Shown here: piece after piece, positions 8,826 through 16,481 of the stretch
How positions within the stretch are numbered: the first letter of the stretch is position 1
Layout of the letters: the number at the start of each line of letters is the position of its first letter
Assembly (NCBI GenBank): GCA_051953655.1
Contig: JBQCIO010000112.1
Coordinates: forward strand, 1 to 35,246
DNA from: JBQCHF01 sp051953655
GTDB lineage: Bacteria; Actinomycetota; Actinomycetes; Motilibacterales; Motilibacteraceae
Direction: 5' to 3'
DNA length: 35,246 nucleotides
Translations under genes and position numbers: made by a program
Notes under the pieces: model-generated
What the model saw: only the letters and a program-made list of their open reading frames with translations
Told to the model about the DNA's origin: nothing
The model's database searches: none

Positions 8826-8836
8826 GAGGTCCAGTG

Positions 8837-9403
8837 TCAGCGCTTGTAGCCGTTGGCGCGCGGGCAGATGTGGCCGGCCGGGTCCAGCGGCTGGGCGCAG
8901 AACGGGCACGGGGGCCGTCCGGCGGACACGACGGCCAGCGCCCGCTTGGCGAACGCGCGGGCCAGCGACCCGGTCAGGTGGACCCGCAGCTGGTCCGGGC
9001 CCTCCGCCTCGTCCGGCGGCACGAGGTCCTCGTCCTCCTCGTCGTCGGCGGTGGCCGTGGCCTGCGCGGTGATGATCACCCGCTGGGCGTCCTCGTCCCA
9101 CTCCAGCGCCATGGTGCCGACCCGGAACTCCTCCAGGATCGGCTGGTCCAGCGCCGCGTTGTCCTCGAGCTCGGTGGGCGCCACGGCGGGGACGGTGGCG
9201 GTGCCGCCGCTGCGGCGCAGCACCTCGTCCAGCAGCGCGTCCACCCGCTCGGCGAGGATGGCGACCTGGGCCTTCTCCAGCGCCACGCTGGTGATCCGGG
9301 TGCCGTCGCGAGCCTGGAGGAAGAAGGTGCGGGACCCCGGCTCACCGACGGTGCCGGCGACGAAGCGCTCGGGCGGGTCGTAGTCGAAGACCTGACGCGG
9401 CAT
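8837..9403 (-). CDS. DUF3090 family protein with C-terminal zinc ribbon
   Basis: A 188-aa conserved actinobacterial protein (DUF3090). The body (MPRQVFDYDPPERFVAGTVG onward) is a beta-rich domain of unknown function. An acidic linker (DDEEDEDLVPPDEAEG, about 119-134) leads to a short domain ending with CPFCAQPLDPAGHICPR, where C166, C169, H178 and C180 could bind one zinc ion. ATG start; the stop is 11 bp before the start of the SCO1664-type gene, so the two are almost certainly one operon. The acidic linker and zinc knuckle suggest protein or nucleic-acid contact, but no function is established. Confidence 0.9.
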   Translation of the reverse strand: MPRQVFDYDPPERFVAGTVGEPGSRTFFLQARDGTRITSVALEKAQVAILAERVDALLDEVLRRSGGTATVPAVAPTELEDNAALDQPILEEFRVGTMALEWDEDAQRVIITAQATATADDEEDEDLVPPDEAEGPDQLRVHLTGSLARAFAKRALAVVSAGRPPCPFCAQPLDPAGHICPRANGYKR

Positions 9404-9460
9404 GCAATCACCCTACGACGTCACGGCGGTGACGATCGCCGCCGTGCCCGTCGCCCAGCG

Positions 9461-10174
9461 TCACGCGCCGGCGCCGCCGCCGACGACGGCGTCGCTGCTG
9501 GGCTTGCGGGTGCGCCGCCCCTTCGTGGGCGGCGGCGTCAGCAGGGCGGCGAGCTCGGTGCCGGAGTCGTTGACCCGCACCACGAACGGACGCAGCTCGG
9601 TGTAGTTGATGACGGTGACCGAGGCCGGGTCGACGACGATCCGCTGGAACTGGTCCAGGTGCAGGCCGAGGGCGTCGGCCACGATCGCCTTGATCACGTC
9701 GCCGTGCGAGACCGCCACCCACACCGCGTCGGAGCCGAGCCGGGAGTTCCAGTCGCGCACCGCCGCCACCGCGCGCTGGGACATGGACGCCATCGACTCC
9801 CCGCCCTCGCCGGGGAAGGTGACCGCGCTGGGGTGGGCCTGCACGACCTTCCACAGCGGGTCCTTGGCCAGGGTCTTGAGCGGCTGCCCGGTCCAGTCGC
9901 CGTAGCGGACCTCGCCGAGCCGCTCGTCGGTGTGGAACGCAAGGGCGGGGCCGTCCGCCGCGCGGCCGTCCAGCACCGCCGACGCGGTCTCCTGGCAGCG
10001 CTGCAGCGGGCTGGCGACGACGGCGGTAAGCGGCACGCCGGCCAGGCGCGCCGCCGCGGCGGCCGCCTGCTGCCGCCCGGTGTCGTCGAGCCCGACGCCC
10101 TCGGTCCAGCCGGCGAGGACCCCGCCGGAGTTGGCCGCGGTACGGCCGTGGCGCAGCAGCACGACGGTGGTCAC
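9461..10174 (-). CDS. Histidine phosphatase family protein (MSMEG_4193-type phosphomutase)
   Basis: A 237-aa histidine phosphatase (phosphoglycerate-mutase-like) of the MSMEG_4193 group. Seen: the RHG motif (VVLLRHGRTAANSGG, phospho-His H9), R59 in SPLQRCQET, the likely acid E88 (LGEVRYGDW) and the second catalytic His157 (AVSHGDVIKAI). The last 25 residues (KGRRTRKPSS) are basic and disordered. The GTG start at 10174 gives VTTVVLLRHG at the N-terminus, as expected. It heads the minus-strand run toward mshC with 57 bp before DUF3090. The family acts on phosphorylated small molecules; the real substrate of this group is unknown. In mycobacteria a homologue (Rv2135c) lies in the same neighbourhood. 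Confidence 0.9.
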   Translation of the reverse strand: MTTVVLLRHGRTAANSGGVLAGWTEGVGLDDTGRQQAAAAAARLAGVPLTAVVASPLQRCQETASAVLDGRAADGPALAFHTDERLGEVRYGDWTGQPLKTLAKDPLWKVVQAHPSAVTFPGEGGESMASMSQRAVAAVRDWNSRLGSDAVWVAVSHGDVIKAIVADALGLHLDQFQRIVVDPASVTVINYTELRPFVVRVNDSGTELAALLTPPPTKGRRTRKPSSDAVVGGGAGA

Positions 10175-10276
10175 GGCTCGCCACCCTACGGCCGGTGACC
10201 GCTCGCAGGCACGGCGAGCCGCCCCGGCAGGGCGCGCCGACGCGTGGGCCGCCCCGCCGGGTGGAAGCATGACCGC

Positions 10277-11254
10277 GTGATCGTGGACTGCGCGCTCTAC
10301 CGCGAGGGCAAGCGGACCGATGAGTCCCGCAGCCTCCCCCGGCTGGCCGCCCAGGCCCGGGCCGACTCGGACTCCTTCGTCTGGATGGGCCTGTTCGAGC
10401 CGAGCCCCACCGACCTGACCGGGGTGGCGCGGCTGTTCGGCATCCACCCGCTGGCCGTGGAGGACGCGGTCAAGGCGCACCAGCGGCCCAAGCTCGACGT
10501 CTACGACAACCTGCTGTTCCTCGTGCTGCGCACGGTCTGGTTCGACCCGAAGGCCGAGTCGGTGAGCACCGGGGAGCTCATGGTGCTGCTCGGCGAGCAC
10601 TTCGTGCTCACGGTCCGGCACGGCGAGGGCGGGTCGCTGGAGAACGTGCGGCACACGCTCGAGCACGGCGACGCGCTGCACCGCTACGGGCCGGCCGCGG
10701 TCCTGCACGCGATCTGCGATGCCGTCGCCGACCGCTACCTGGAGGTGGCCGAGCAGGTCGAGGACGTCGTGGAGCAGGTCGAGCTCGACGTCTTCGGCGA
10801 CGACAAGGCCGACGACTCCGCCCGCATCTACCGGCTCAAGCGGGAGGTGCACGAGTTCCGCCGGGCGGTCGTGCCGCTGGCCGAGCCGAGCGGCCGGCTG
10901 GCCGCCGACGACTCGGTGCCGTTCATCCACCCGGACCTGCGCCCGTTCTTCAACGACGTGAGCGACCACGTGCTGCGCGCGTCGGAGCAGGTGGAGTCCT
11001 ACGACCGCCAGCTGTCCGACATCGTGCAGGCGCACCTCTCCCAGGTGGCGGTGCGCCAGAACGAGGACATGCGCAAGATCTCCGCCTGGGTCGCGATCGC
11101 GGCCGTGCCCACCATGCTGGCCGGCATCTGGGGCATGAACTTCAAGCACATGCCCGATACCGAGCTGGTCTGGGGTTACCCGTTCGCGCTGTCGCTGATG
11201 GCGGTGGCCTGCGTGGTGCTCTACCGGATGTTCAAGCGCAGCGGCTGGCTGTGA
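10277..11254 (+). CDS. corA: CorA family magnesium/cobalt transporter
   Basis: A 325-aa membrane channel for Mg2+ (or Co2+/Ni2+). A long soluble N-terminal domain (1-260) with a charged coiled-coil stalk (about 150-250, rich in EQVEDVVEQVE-type heptads) is followed by two transmembrane helices: about 267-285, ending with the signature GMN (286-288, IWGMNF), and about 301-318. The positively charged C-terminus RMFKRSGWL stays in the cytosol. The length and topology fit CorA, which works as a pentamer. The GTG at 10277 was chosen because the nearby ATG at 10269 runs into a stop after three codons. Convergent with the GNAT gene, 25 bp apart. Confidence 0.93.
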   Translation: MIVDCALYREGKRTDESRSLPRLAAQARADSDSFVWMGLFEPSPTDLTGVARLFGIHPLAVEDAVKAHQRPKLDVYDNLLFLVLRTVWFDPKAESVSTGELMVLLGEHFVLTVRHGEGGSLENVRHTLEHGDALHRYGPAAVLHAICDAVADRYLEVAEQVEDVVEQVELDVFGDDKADDSARIYRLKREVHEFRRAVVPLAEPSGRLAADDSVPFIHPDLRPFFNDVSDHVLRASEQVESYDRQLSDIVQAHLSQVAVRQNEDMRKISAWVAIAAVPTMLAGIWGMNFKHMPDTELVWGYPFALSLMAVACVVLYRMFKRSGWL

Positions 11255-11279
11255 CCCGGGCTCTCGTCCCAGTGCGCTG

Positions 11280-11771
11280 TCACAGCTCGCGGGTCATGAA
11301 CACGCTGTTCGGGTCCTCCCGGTAGCCGGCGAACGGCGTGCAGGGCACGAAGCCGGCCCGGGCGTAGAGCGCTCGCGCCGGCGCGAAGAACGCCATGCTG
11401 CCGGTCTCCAGCCAGACGCGGCGCACGCCCCGGCTCCGGGCGTCGGCGAGCAGGTGCCCGAGCAGACGCCGGCCGACGCCGTGGCCGCGGCGGGCCGGGT
11501 CGGTGCGCATGCTCTTGAGCTCCTCGTGGCGCCCGTCGCCGCCGTCCAGCGCGGCCAGGGCTCCGGTGGCGACGAGGCGCTCCTCCTCGAGCGCCACCCA
11601 CAGCCGCACCCCGTCCGCCTGCAGGCCGGGCAGGTCGAGCGCGTGCCGGCTCTCCGGCGGCGCGGTGGGGGCGAGCTCGTCCAGGTGGGCCTGCAGGAAC
11701 GCCGTCAGCCGAGGGTCGGCGAAGTCGGCGCGCTCGAAGCGCAGCTGCGTCGTCACCGGGTGCTCTGCCAC
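11280..11771 (-). CDS. GNAT family N-acetyltransferase
   Basis: A 163-aa GNAT-fold acetyltransferase. The acetyl-CoA pyrophosphate loop is RTDPARRGHGVGRRLLGHLL (RRGHGVG at 94-100), preceded by the beta-4 strand HEELKSMRT and followed by beta-5 VWLETG and the ALYARAGFVP helix-turn near the C-terminus. Ends in MTREL. The start is a GTG with a weak ribosome site. The acetyl acceptor is unknown. It stands alone on the minus strand between convergent corA and divergent archease. Confidence 0.9.
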   Translation of the reverse strand: MAEHPVTTQLRFERADFADPRLTAFLQAHLDELAPTAPPESRHALDLPGLQADGVRLWVALEEERLVATGALAALDGGDGRHEELKSMRTDPARRGHGVGRRLLGHLLADARSRGVRRVWLETGSMAFFAPARALYARAGFVPCTPFAGYREDPNSVFMTREL

Positions 11772-11899
11772 GGGGGGCGACGGTAGGCGACCGCTGTTTC
11801 GGCCAGGTTGCCGACGCGCCGCCGCCCCGTTGCCGACACAGCGGCGGGGACCTACTCCCCTTCTCGGCGCGCGGCCCCCGGCCGCACCCTCGGGGCGTC

Positions 11900-12376
11900 G
11901 TGGCGGAGCAGCGGGGGTGGGCCGTGAACGGCGAGCGGGAGGACGTCGGCGGCGCCCTGACCCTGCGCGGGCACCGGAGCCTTCCGCACATCGCGGACCT
12001 GCGGCTGGAGGCCTGGGCGCCGACCAAGGCCGAGTGCATGAGCGAGGCGGTGCGGGCGCTGGCCGAGTCGGTGGCGCGGGCGGGCGAAGGACGCCCGACC
12101 CGCTCGGTGAGCTTCGAGGTCGCGCCCGGCGACGAGGCCGGCCAGCTGCGCGAGGTGCTCGACGAGGTGGTGTTCCTGCTCGACGCGCACGGCCTGCTCC
12201 CGGTGGCCGCGGCCGCCGCGGAGACCCCCGGCGGCGGGCTGCTGGTGTCGCTGGCCGTGTGCCCGGTGGCCGAGCTGGAGGTGGTCGGGCCCGCGCCCAA
12301 GGCGATGACGTCGCACCGGCTGCAGGTGGAGCACCACGAGGCCGGCTGGCGCTGCCAGGTGGTGGTCGACGTCTGA
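11900..12376 (+). CDS. Archease (RtcB RNA-ligase cofactor)
   Basis: A 158-aa archease. This family speeds guanylylation of the RNA ligase RtcB and widens its nucleotide use. Seen: the N-terminal HRSLPHIADLRLEAWAP (consensus H.ptaDi.i.a.g), the helix KAECMSEAVRALAES, EVLDEVVFLLDAHGLLP, and the C-terminal strand pair MTSHRLQVEHHEAGWRCQVVVDV, all typical. The first 20 residues may be extra; a GTG at 11924 is an alternative start. Its partner rtcB is present here only as a scrambled remnant 370 bp downstream (12747 onward), so this archease either serves an RtcB elsewhere or is itself left over. Confidence 0.88.
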   Translation: MAEQRGWAVNGEREDVGGALTLRGHRSLPHIADLRLEAWAPTKAECMSEAVRALAESVARAGEGRPTRSVSFEVAPGDEAGQLREVLDEVVFLLDAHGLLPVAAAAAETPGGGLLVSLAVCPVAELEVVGPAPKAMTSHRLQVEHHEAGWRCQVVVDV

Positions 12377-12388
12377 GCGAGGCTGACC

Positions 12389-12715
12389 GTGGCGGGGGTG
12401 CGGAGGATGAACGGCGACGTGGTCCGGCGGGACGAGCACCGGCGGCCGCACGGGAGCGCCGCAGGCGTGGCCCCCCGGCGGCCCACGGCGCACCCGAGCC
12501 GGCAGCAGCCGGCGGACGACCCGGACCCCCGATCGATCGACCGCCTCGCCGACGGCGGCAGCTGCCGCCTCGGCAGCGTCTACTACCGGGCGTCGTGCCC
12601 CACCTGCGGACAGCCGGCCGTCTGGCACGACGAGGCGGTGGGGCAGCTGCCCGGGCTGACCGTGGTGTGCACGACCTCGGAGGTGGTCTGCTGCACCACC
12701 TGCGACGGCGCCTGA
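12389..12715 (+). CDS. Small hypothetical protein with two cysteine pairs
   Basis: A possible 108-aa protein, 12 bp after archease. The first 50 residues are basic and low in complexity; the end holds CPTCGQPAVWHDE and VVCCTTCDGA, which could form one zinc site (CxxC + CxxC). I do not recognise a family. Start uncertain: GTG at 12389 or ATG at 12407, the latter overlapped by its own GGAGG. It could be a real small zinc protein of the archease operon or a chance ORF in GC-rich DNA. Confidence 0.4.
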   Translation: MAGVRRMNGDVVRRDEHRRPHGSAAGVAPRRPTAHPSRQQPADDPDPRSIDRLADGGSCRLGSVYYRASCPTCGQPAVWHDEAVGQLPGLTVVCTTSEVVCCTTCDGA

Positions 12716-12746
12716 ACGACCGGTCCGCGCGTGAACCGGGGTCGTC

Positions 12747-13190
12747 TCACCCCTTGACCACGCCGACCGGGCGCAGCCGGGCAACCCGGCGCGCCGTCGG
12801 GCCCGGCCACCCGGACCTGCCGGCGGACCTGCGCACCGTCGGGCAGCCCGTGCTCGTGCCCGGCTCGATGGGCACCGCGTCGTGGGTGCTCGCCGGGACC
12901 ACCGGCGGCCCGGCCTTCGCCAGCGCCTGCCACGGAGCCGGGCGCATGATGAGCCGGCGCGCCGCACTGCGGCGCACAGGCGGGCGTGAGGTCGCCGAGG
13001 AGCTCGCGGGCGCCGGGGTCCTCGTACGCGGGACGTCGTGGCGCGGCCTGGCCGAGGAGCCCCGTCCGTCAACAAGGGCGTCGACGTCGTGCGGGCCTGC
13101 GAGCAGGCCCCAAGGGCGTCGCTGACGTCGTGCGGGCCTGCGAGCAGGCCTGCCTCGTGGCGCGGTCCTCGACGTGCCGGCTCGTCATGC
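12747..13190. pseudogene. Scrambled remnant of rtcB (3'-phosphate RNA ligase), C-terminal part
   Basis: Two pieces of RtcB in opposite orientation. On the minus strand 12747-12791 encodes the exact C-terminal tail type of RtcB, ARRVARLRPVGVVKG followed by a stop. Immediately after it, on the plus strand from about 12795, comes the preceding part of the protein: GPGHPDLPADL, then VPGSMGTASWVL (the family's GSMGT motif), CHGAGRMMSR (with the catalytic-region His) and SWRGLAEE, ending near 13060. A further VVRACEQA stretch is duplicated in tandem and frameshifted (13073-13150). No N-terminal two thirds is present. The simplest story is a minus-strand rtcB whose middle inverted and whose 5' part was deleted. 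It cannot encode a ligase. Confidence 0.85.
13073..13150. repeat. Tandem duplication in the rtcB remnant
   Basis: Two adjacent near-copies, 13073-13110 and 13111-13150, both starting CAAGGGCGTCG and containing GACGTCGTGCGGGCC (the first copy lacks CT before GACG). Each ends with a perfect short hairpin, GGCCTGC-GA-GCAGGCC. The 38/40-bp lengths break the reading frame. The hairpins may have promoted slippage. Confidence 0.85.
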
Positions 13191-13227
13191 CCCGCCCCCG
13201 ACAGCCGGCCGCGGCCGGCGCAGGATC

Positions 13228-13254
13228 GCGTTCCCAGACAGGCGTTCCCAGACA
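13228..13254. repeat. Direct repeat beside the riboswitch
   Basis: GCGTTCCCAGACA occurs twice, at 13228-13240 and 13242-13254, one base apart, just past the 3' end of the TPP aptamer on the minus strand. It may mark the deletion junction that removed the riboswitch's target gene. Confidence 0.7.
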
Positions 13255-13262
13255 TGAAAGTA

Positions 13263-13378
13263 CCTGCGAGGCGGTTTCCCTACGCCGGCATTGTCCGGAT
13301 CAGGTAGTGGGGTCGCCGCTTCCCCTCTCGGTTCCGCGACCTCTCAGCCCTCGGGGGGCTCCCCCACCGTCTCGCAGG
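13263..13378 (-). promoter_or_regulatory. TPP riboswitch (THI element), orphaned
   Basis: A complete thiamine-pyrophosphate aptamer read on the minus strand. Conserved blocks in 5'-3' order: GGCTGAGA (13349-13342), ACCTGATCCGG (13305-13295) and AATGCCGGCGTAGGGAA (13292-13276). The closing helix is intact: CCTGCGAGACGGT (13378-13366) pairs with ACCGCCTCGCAGG (13275-13263) with one mismatch. Such elements switch off thiamine synthesis or uptake genes when TPP is plentiful. Downstream on the same strand there is no thiamine gene, only the rtcB remnant on mixed strands, and the next credible minus-strand gene is the GNAT gene about 1.5 kb away. It lies 75 bp past the uppP stop, so it may also be read as part of a uppP transcript. 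Confidence 0.92.
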
Positions 13379-13453
13379 CACCTTCACGGTGCGCCGAGGC
13401 CGGCAGCGGCCGCAAGGCCCCGAGGGACCGCTCCTATCGGGGACGGGCGGCGC

Positions 13454-14305
13454 TCAGCCCGAGGCCTGCAGCGCGCCGGTGAGGCACAGCACGACCACGA
13501 CCACGCCCAGCGCGATGCGGTACCAGACGAACGGCTTGAAGCTGTGCCGCTCGTTCGCGACGTACTTGAGGAACCAGGCGATGACCGCGTAGCCGACGAA
13601 GAACGCGATGACGGTGGCCAGCGCCGTCTGCCCGCCACCGGCCGACGGCCCGGCGCTCGTGTCCCCGATCTTGCGCAGCTCGAACAGCCCGGAGGCCAGC
13701 ACGGCCGGGATGGCCAGCAGGAACGAGTAGCGCGCGGCAGCGGCGCGGGTGTAGCCCATGAGCAGGCCGCCGCTGATGGTGCCGCCGGAGCGGGAGACGC
13801 CGGGGATCAGGGCGAGGGACTGAGCCAAGCCGTAGAGCACCGAGTCGCGGAAGTTGAGGCGCGACAGGGGCTTCTCGTTCACTGCGGTGGCGTCGGCCCA
13901 GGCCAGAACCAGCGCGAACAGGATGAGCGAGGCCGCCACCAGGTAGAGGTTGCGGAACGCGCTCTCGATCGGGTTCTGCAGCAGCAGGCCGAGCACGCCG
14001 ATCGGGATGGTGCCCACGATGACGTACCAGCCCATCCGGGCGTCGGGCTCCCCCCGCAGCTCCGGCCGGAACAGCGAGAGGGTCCAGGTGCGGATGATCG
14101 CCCAGATCTCCTTGCGGAAATAGACGAGCACCGCCGCCTCGGTGCCCAGCTGGTTGACCGCCGTGAAGGCTGCGCCGGGGTCGCCCCAGCCGGCGAGCCG
14201 GGACACGATAAGCTGGTGGGCGTTGCTCGAGATCGGCAGGAACTCGGTGAGTCCCTGCACGATCCCGAGCACGACGGCTTCGAGCCAGCCGACCGACGAC
14301 TGCAC
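13454..14305 (-). CDS. uppP: Undecaprenyl-diphosphate phosphatase
   Basis: A 283-aa integral membrane enzyme (BacA/UppP family) that removes one phosphate from undecaprenyl diphosphate so the carrier lipid can be reused in peptidoglycan and polymer export; its loss sensitises cells to bacitracin. Seen: GLTEFLPISSNAHQL (E21, S27, H30) and PGVSRSGGTISGG (168-180, R172), the two catalytic loops, plus seven to eight hydrophobic segments and a final VVVVVLCLTGAL helix. The GTG at 14305 (VQSSVGWLEAVVLG) was chosen because GGGGGAG lies about 7 nt before it and the protein then has normal length. The start is 4 bp after the LLM-oxidoreductase stop, so these two form an operon. Confidence 0.95.
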   Translation of the reverse strand: MQSSVGWLEAVVLGIVQGLTEFLPISSNAHQLIVSRLAGWGDPGAAFTAVNQLGTEAAVLVYFRKEIWAIIRTWTLSLFRPELRGEPDARMGWYVIVGTIPIGVLGLLLQNPIESAFRNLYLVAASLILFALVLAWADATAVNEKPLSRLNFRDSVLYGLAQSLALIPGVSRSGGTISGGLLMGYTRAAAARYSFLLAIPAVLASGLFELRKIGDTSAGPSAGGGQTALATVIAFFVGYAVIAWFLKYVANERHSFKPFVWYRIALGVVVVVLCLTGALQASG

Positions 14306-14309
14306 CTGA

Positions 14310-15359
14310 CTACTCCCCCAGCCCGGACAGCTCGAGCGCCTCGGCCACGGTGCGGACCGTGGCAAGCCTCTCCTCGATGGAGCCGGCGTAGACCGCGACG
14401 CTCAGCGTGGTGACACCGGCCTCGGCGTAGGCGTGCATGCGCTCGGCGATGCGCTCCTTGGGCCCGATGAGCGCGGTCTGGTCGATGAACTCCATCGGCA
14501 CCGCGGCCGCCGCCCCGGCGTAGTCCCGGGCCAGGTACTTGTCCTGGATCTCCGCGGCGGCGTCGTCGAAGCCGAGCCGGACCGCGAGCTGGTTGTAGAA
14601 GTTCTTCTCCCGGCTGCCCATGCCGCCGACGTAGAGCGCGGCGTAGGCCCGCACCGGCTCGGCGCACTTCTCCAGGTCCTCGCCCACGACCACCGGCACG
14701 GTCGGCACGACGTCGAAGCCCTCGAGGGTCTTGCCGGCCTTCTCCCGGCCGGCGCGGATGGGCGCCAGGGACAGCTCGGCGTGCTCGGGCGAGAAGAAGA
14801 TGGCCAGCCAGCCGTCGAACAGCTCGCCGCACAGCTCGAGGTTCTTCGGCCCGACGGCGGCGAGGTACATCGGGATGTACTCGCGCACCGGGTGCACGGT
14901 GAGCTTGAGCGCCTTGCCCGGGCCGTCCGGCAGCGGCAGCTGCCAGAACTGGCCGTCGTAGCGCACGGTCTCGCGGCGCAGCGCCATCCGCACGATGTCG
15001 GCGTACTCCCGGGTGCGCGCCAGCGGCTTGTCGAAGCGCACGCCGTGCCAGCCCTCGGAGACCTGCGGGCCGCTGACGCCCAGCCCGAGCCGGAAGCGGC
15101 CGCCGGACAGCGTGTCCAGCGTGGCGGCGGTCATCGCGCAGTTGGCCGGTGTGCGCCCGGGGATCTGGAAGATGGCGCTGCCGATGTCGATCTGCCGGGT
15201 CTGGGCGGCGACCCACGCCAGGACGGTGGCGGCGTCGGAGCCGTAGGCCTCCGCCACCCACACCGAGGAGTAGCCGAGCACGTCGGCCTCACGGGCCAGG
15301 ACGAGGTTGTCGGCGTCGTTGCCCATGCCCCAGTAGCCGAGGTTGAGCCCGAGTCGCAT
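14310..15359 (-). CDS. LLM class F420-dependent oxidoreductase
   Basis: A 349-aa luciferase-like (TIM-barrel) oxidoreductase that is expected to use coenzyme F420. N-terminus MRLGLNLGYWGMGNDA, then VWVAEAYGSDAATVLAWVA, IGSAIFQIPGRTPANCAM and LGLGVSGPQVSEGWHG, the usual cofactor and active-site strands of the actinobacterial Rv3520c-like group. The length is normal. ATG start with GGGAG upstream. It is the first gene of a two-gene unit with uppP. The substrate is unknown; the family reduces or oxidises many lipid, cofactor and xenobiotic substrates. Confidence 0.93.
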   Translation of the reverse strand: MRLGLNLGYWGMGNDADNLVLAREADVLGYSSVWVAEAYGSDAATVLAWVAAQTRQIDIGSAIFQIPGRTPANCAMTAATLDTLSGGRFRLGLGVSGPQVSEGWHGVRFDKPLARTREYADIVRMALRRETVRYDGQFWQLPLPDGPGKALKLTVHPVREYIPMYLAAVGPKNLELCGELFDGWLAIFFSPEHAELSLAPIRAGREKAGKTLEGFDVVPTVPVVVGEDLEKCAEPVRAYAALYVGGMGSREKNFYNQLAVRLGFDDAAAEIQDKYLARDYAGAAAAVPMEFIDQTALIGPKERIAERMHAYAEAGVTTLSVAVYAGSIEERLATVRTVAEALELSGLGE

Positions 15360-15497
15360 GCGGTCTCCCTGCTGTCCGCGACGTGACGCGTGCGCGCCGC
15401 AGGCACGCTATCGGGAGCCGTCGGCGACCGCAGTGCCGCCTCGCCGGGCCGAGGCGCGAACCCGGGGCACGACCTGCCCCCAGTACCCTGCGCAGCC

Positions 15498-16481
15498 ATG
15501 GAGCAGCGACGACTCGGCGCGACCGGGCTGCGCGTCTCGCGCCTCGCCCTGGGCACGATGACCTGGGGACGGGACACCGACGAGCACGAGTCGGCCGACC
15601 AGCTGCGCGCCTTCCTCGACGCCGGCGGCACTTTCGTGGACACCGCCGTCTCCTACGGCAACGGCGCCGCCGAGCAGGTGCTGGGCGGGCTGCTCGGCTC
15701 CCTCGTGCCCCGGGACCAGCTGGTCATCGCCACCAAGGCCGGCATCGACCGGCGCAGCGGCGAGCGGGTGGTGGACACCAGCCGCCGGGCCCTGCTCGAG
15801 GGGCTGGACGCCTCCCTGCACCGGCTCGGCACCGACCACGTCGACCTGTGGCAGGTGCACACCTGGAGCGACGCGACGCCGCTGGAGGAGACCCTCGCCG
15901 CGCTGGACGACGCCGTCCGCAGCGGCCGCGCGCGCTACGTGGGCGTGAGCAACTACAGCGGCTGGCAGACCGCGCGGGCCGCCACCGTGCAGCAGGCCAG
16001 CCCGGTGCGGGCCGCGCTGGCCTCCACCCAGGTCGAGTACTCCCTGCTGGCGCGCGGGATCGAGCGCGAGGTGGTCCCGGCGGCCCAGGCGCTGGGTCTG
16101 GGCATCCTGCCGTGGTCGCCGCTGGGGCGCGGGGTGCTCAGCGGCAAGTACCGCACCGGCACCCCGGCAGACTCCCGGGCCGCCTCCCCGCACTTCGCCG
16201 GCTTCGTGGACCGCTACCTCGACGACGCCAGCCGCCGGGTCGTCGACGCGGTGGTCACCGCCGCCGACGGGCTGGGCGCCTCCCCGGTGGAGATCGCGCT
16301 GGCCTGGGTGCGCGACCGGCCCGGCGTGGTGGCACCGGTGCTCGGTGCCCGCACCGCGGCCCAGCTGCGCGGCTCGCTGACCGCCGAGCACCTGGTGCTG
16401 CCGGCCGAGATCCGCCGTGCGCTGGACGACGTCTCGGCGCCGGCGACGTCCTACCCCGACCCGGGCTCCGACGTCCGGTAG
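15498..16481 (+). CDS. Aldo/keto reductase
   Basis: A 327-aa NADPH-dependent aldo/keto reductase with a full catalytic tetrad: D48 (FVDTAVSYG), Y53, K80 (VIATKAG) and H121 (LWQVHTW). Nucleotide-binding elements lie near the C-terminus (LGILPWSPLGRGVLSGKYR and PVLGARTAAQLRGSL). It resembles the YajO/Tas-like group that acts on small aldehydes and ketones. ATG at 15498; divergent from the LLM gene by 138 bp. The 3' end overlaps the convergent 90-aa gene by 31 bp. Confidence 0.93.
   Translation: MEQRRLGATGLRVSRLALGTMTWGRDTDEHESADQLRAFLDAGGTFVDTAVSYGNGAAEQVLGGLLGSLVPRDQLVIATKAGIDRRSGERVVDTSRRALLEGLDASLHRLGTDHVDLWQVHTWSDATPLEETLAALDDAVRSGRARYVGVSNYSGWQTARAATVQQASPVRAALASTQVEYSLLARGIEREVVPAAQALGLGILPWSPLGRGVLSGKYRTGTPADSRAASPHFAGFVDRYLDDASRRVVDAVVTAADGLGASPVEIALAWVRDRPGVVAPVLGARTAAQLRGSLTAEHLVLPAEIRRALDDVSAPATSYPDPGSDVR

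Noticed and set aside
9404..9460. Hairpin ACGGCGG / CCGCCGT between DUF3090 and the phosphomutase as a terminator
   Set aside because: Seven pairs with a 9-nt loop is common by chance at this GC content, and the flanking genes are likely co-transcribed.
11852..13255. A 467-codon minus-strand frame starting right behind the TPP riboswitch, as the regulated gene
   Set aside because: It runs antisense through the rtcB pieces, the small cysteine protein and archease, has no domain, and its composition is that of a shadow frame.
12747..13450. CRISPR array or integron-like repeats at the 13-kb scar
   Set aside because: Only two-copy repeats of different kinds and no regular spacers; no CRISPR array was seen anywhere in the window.
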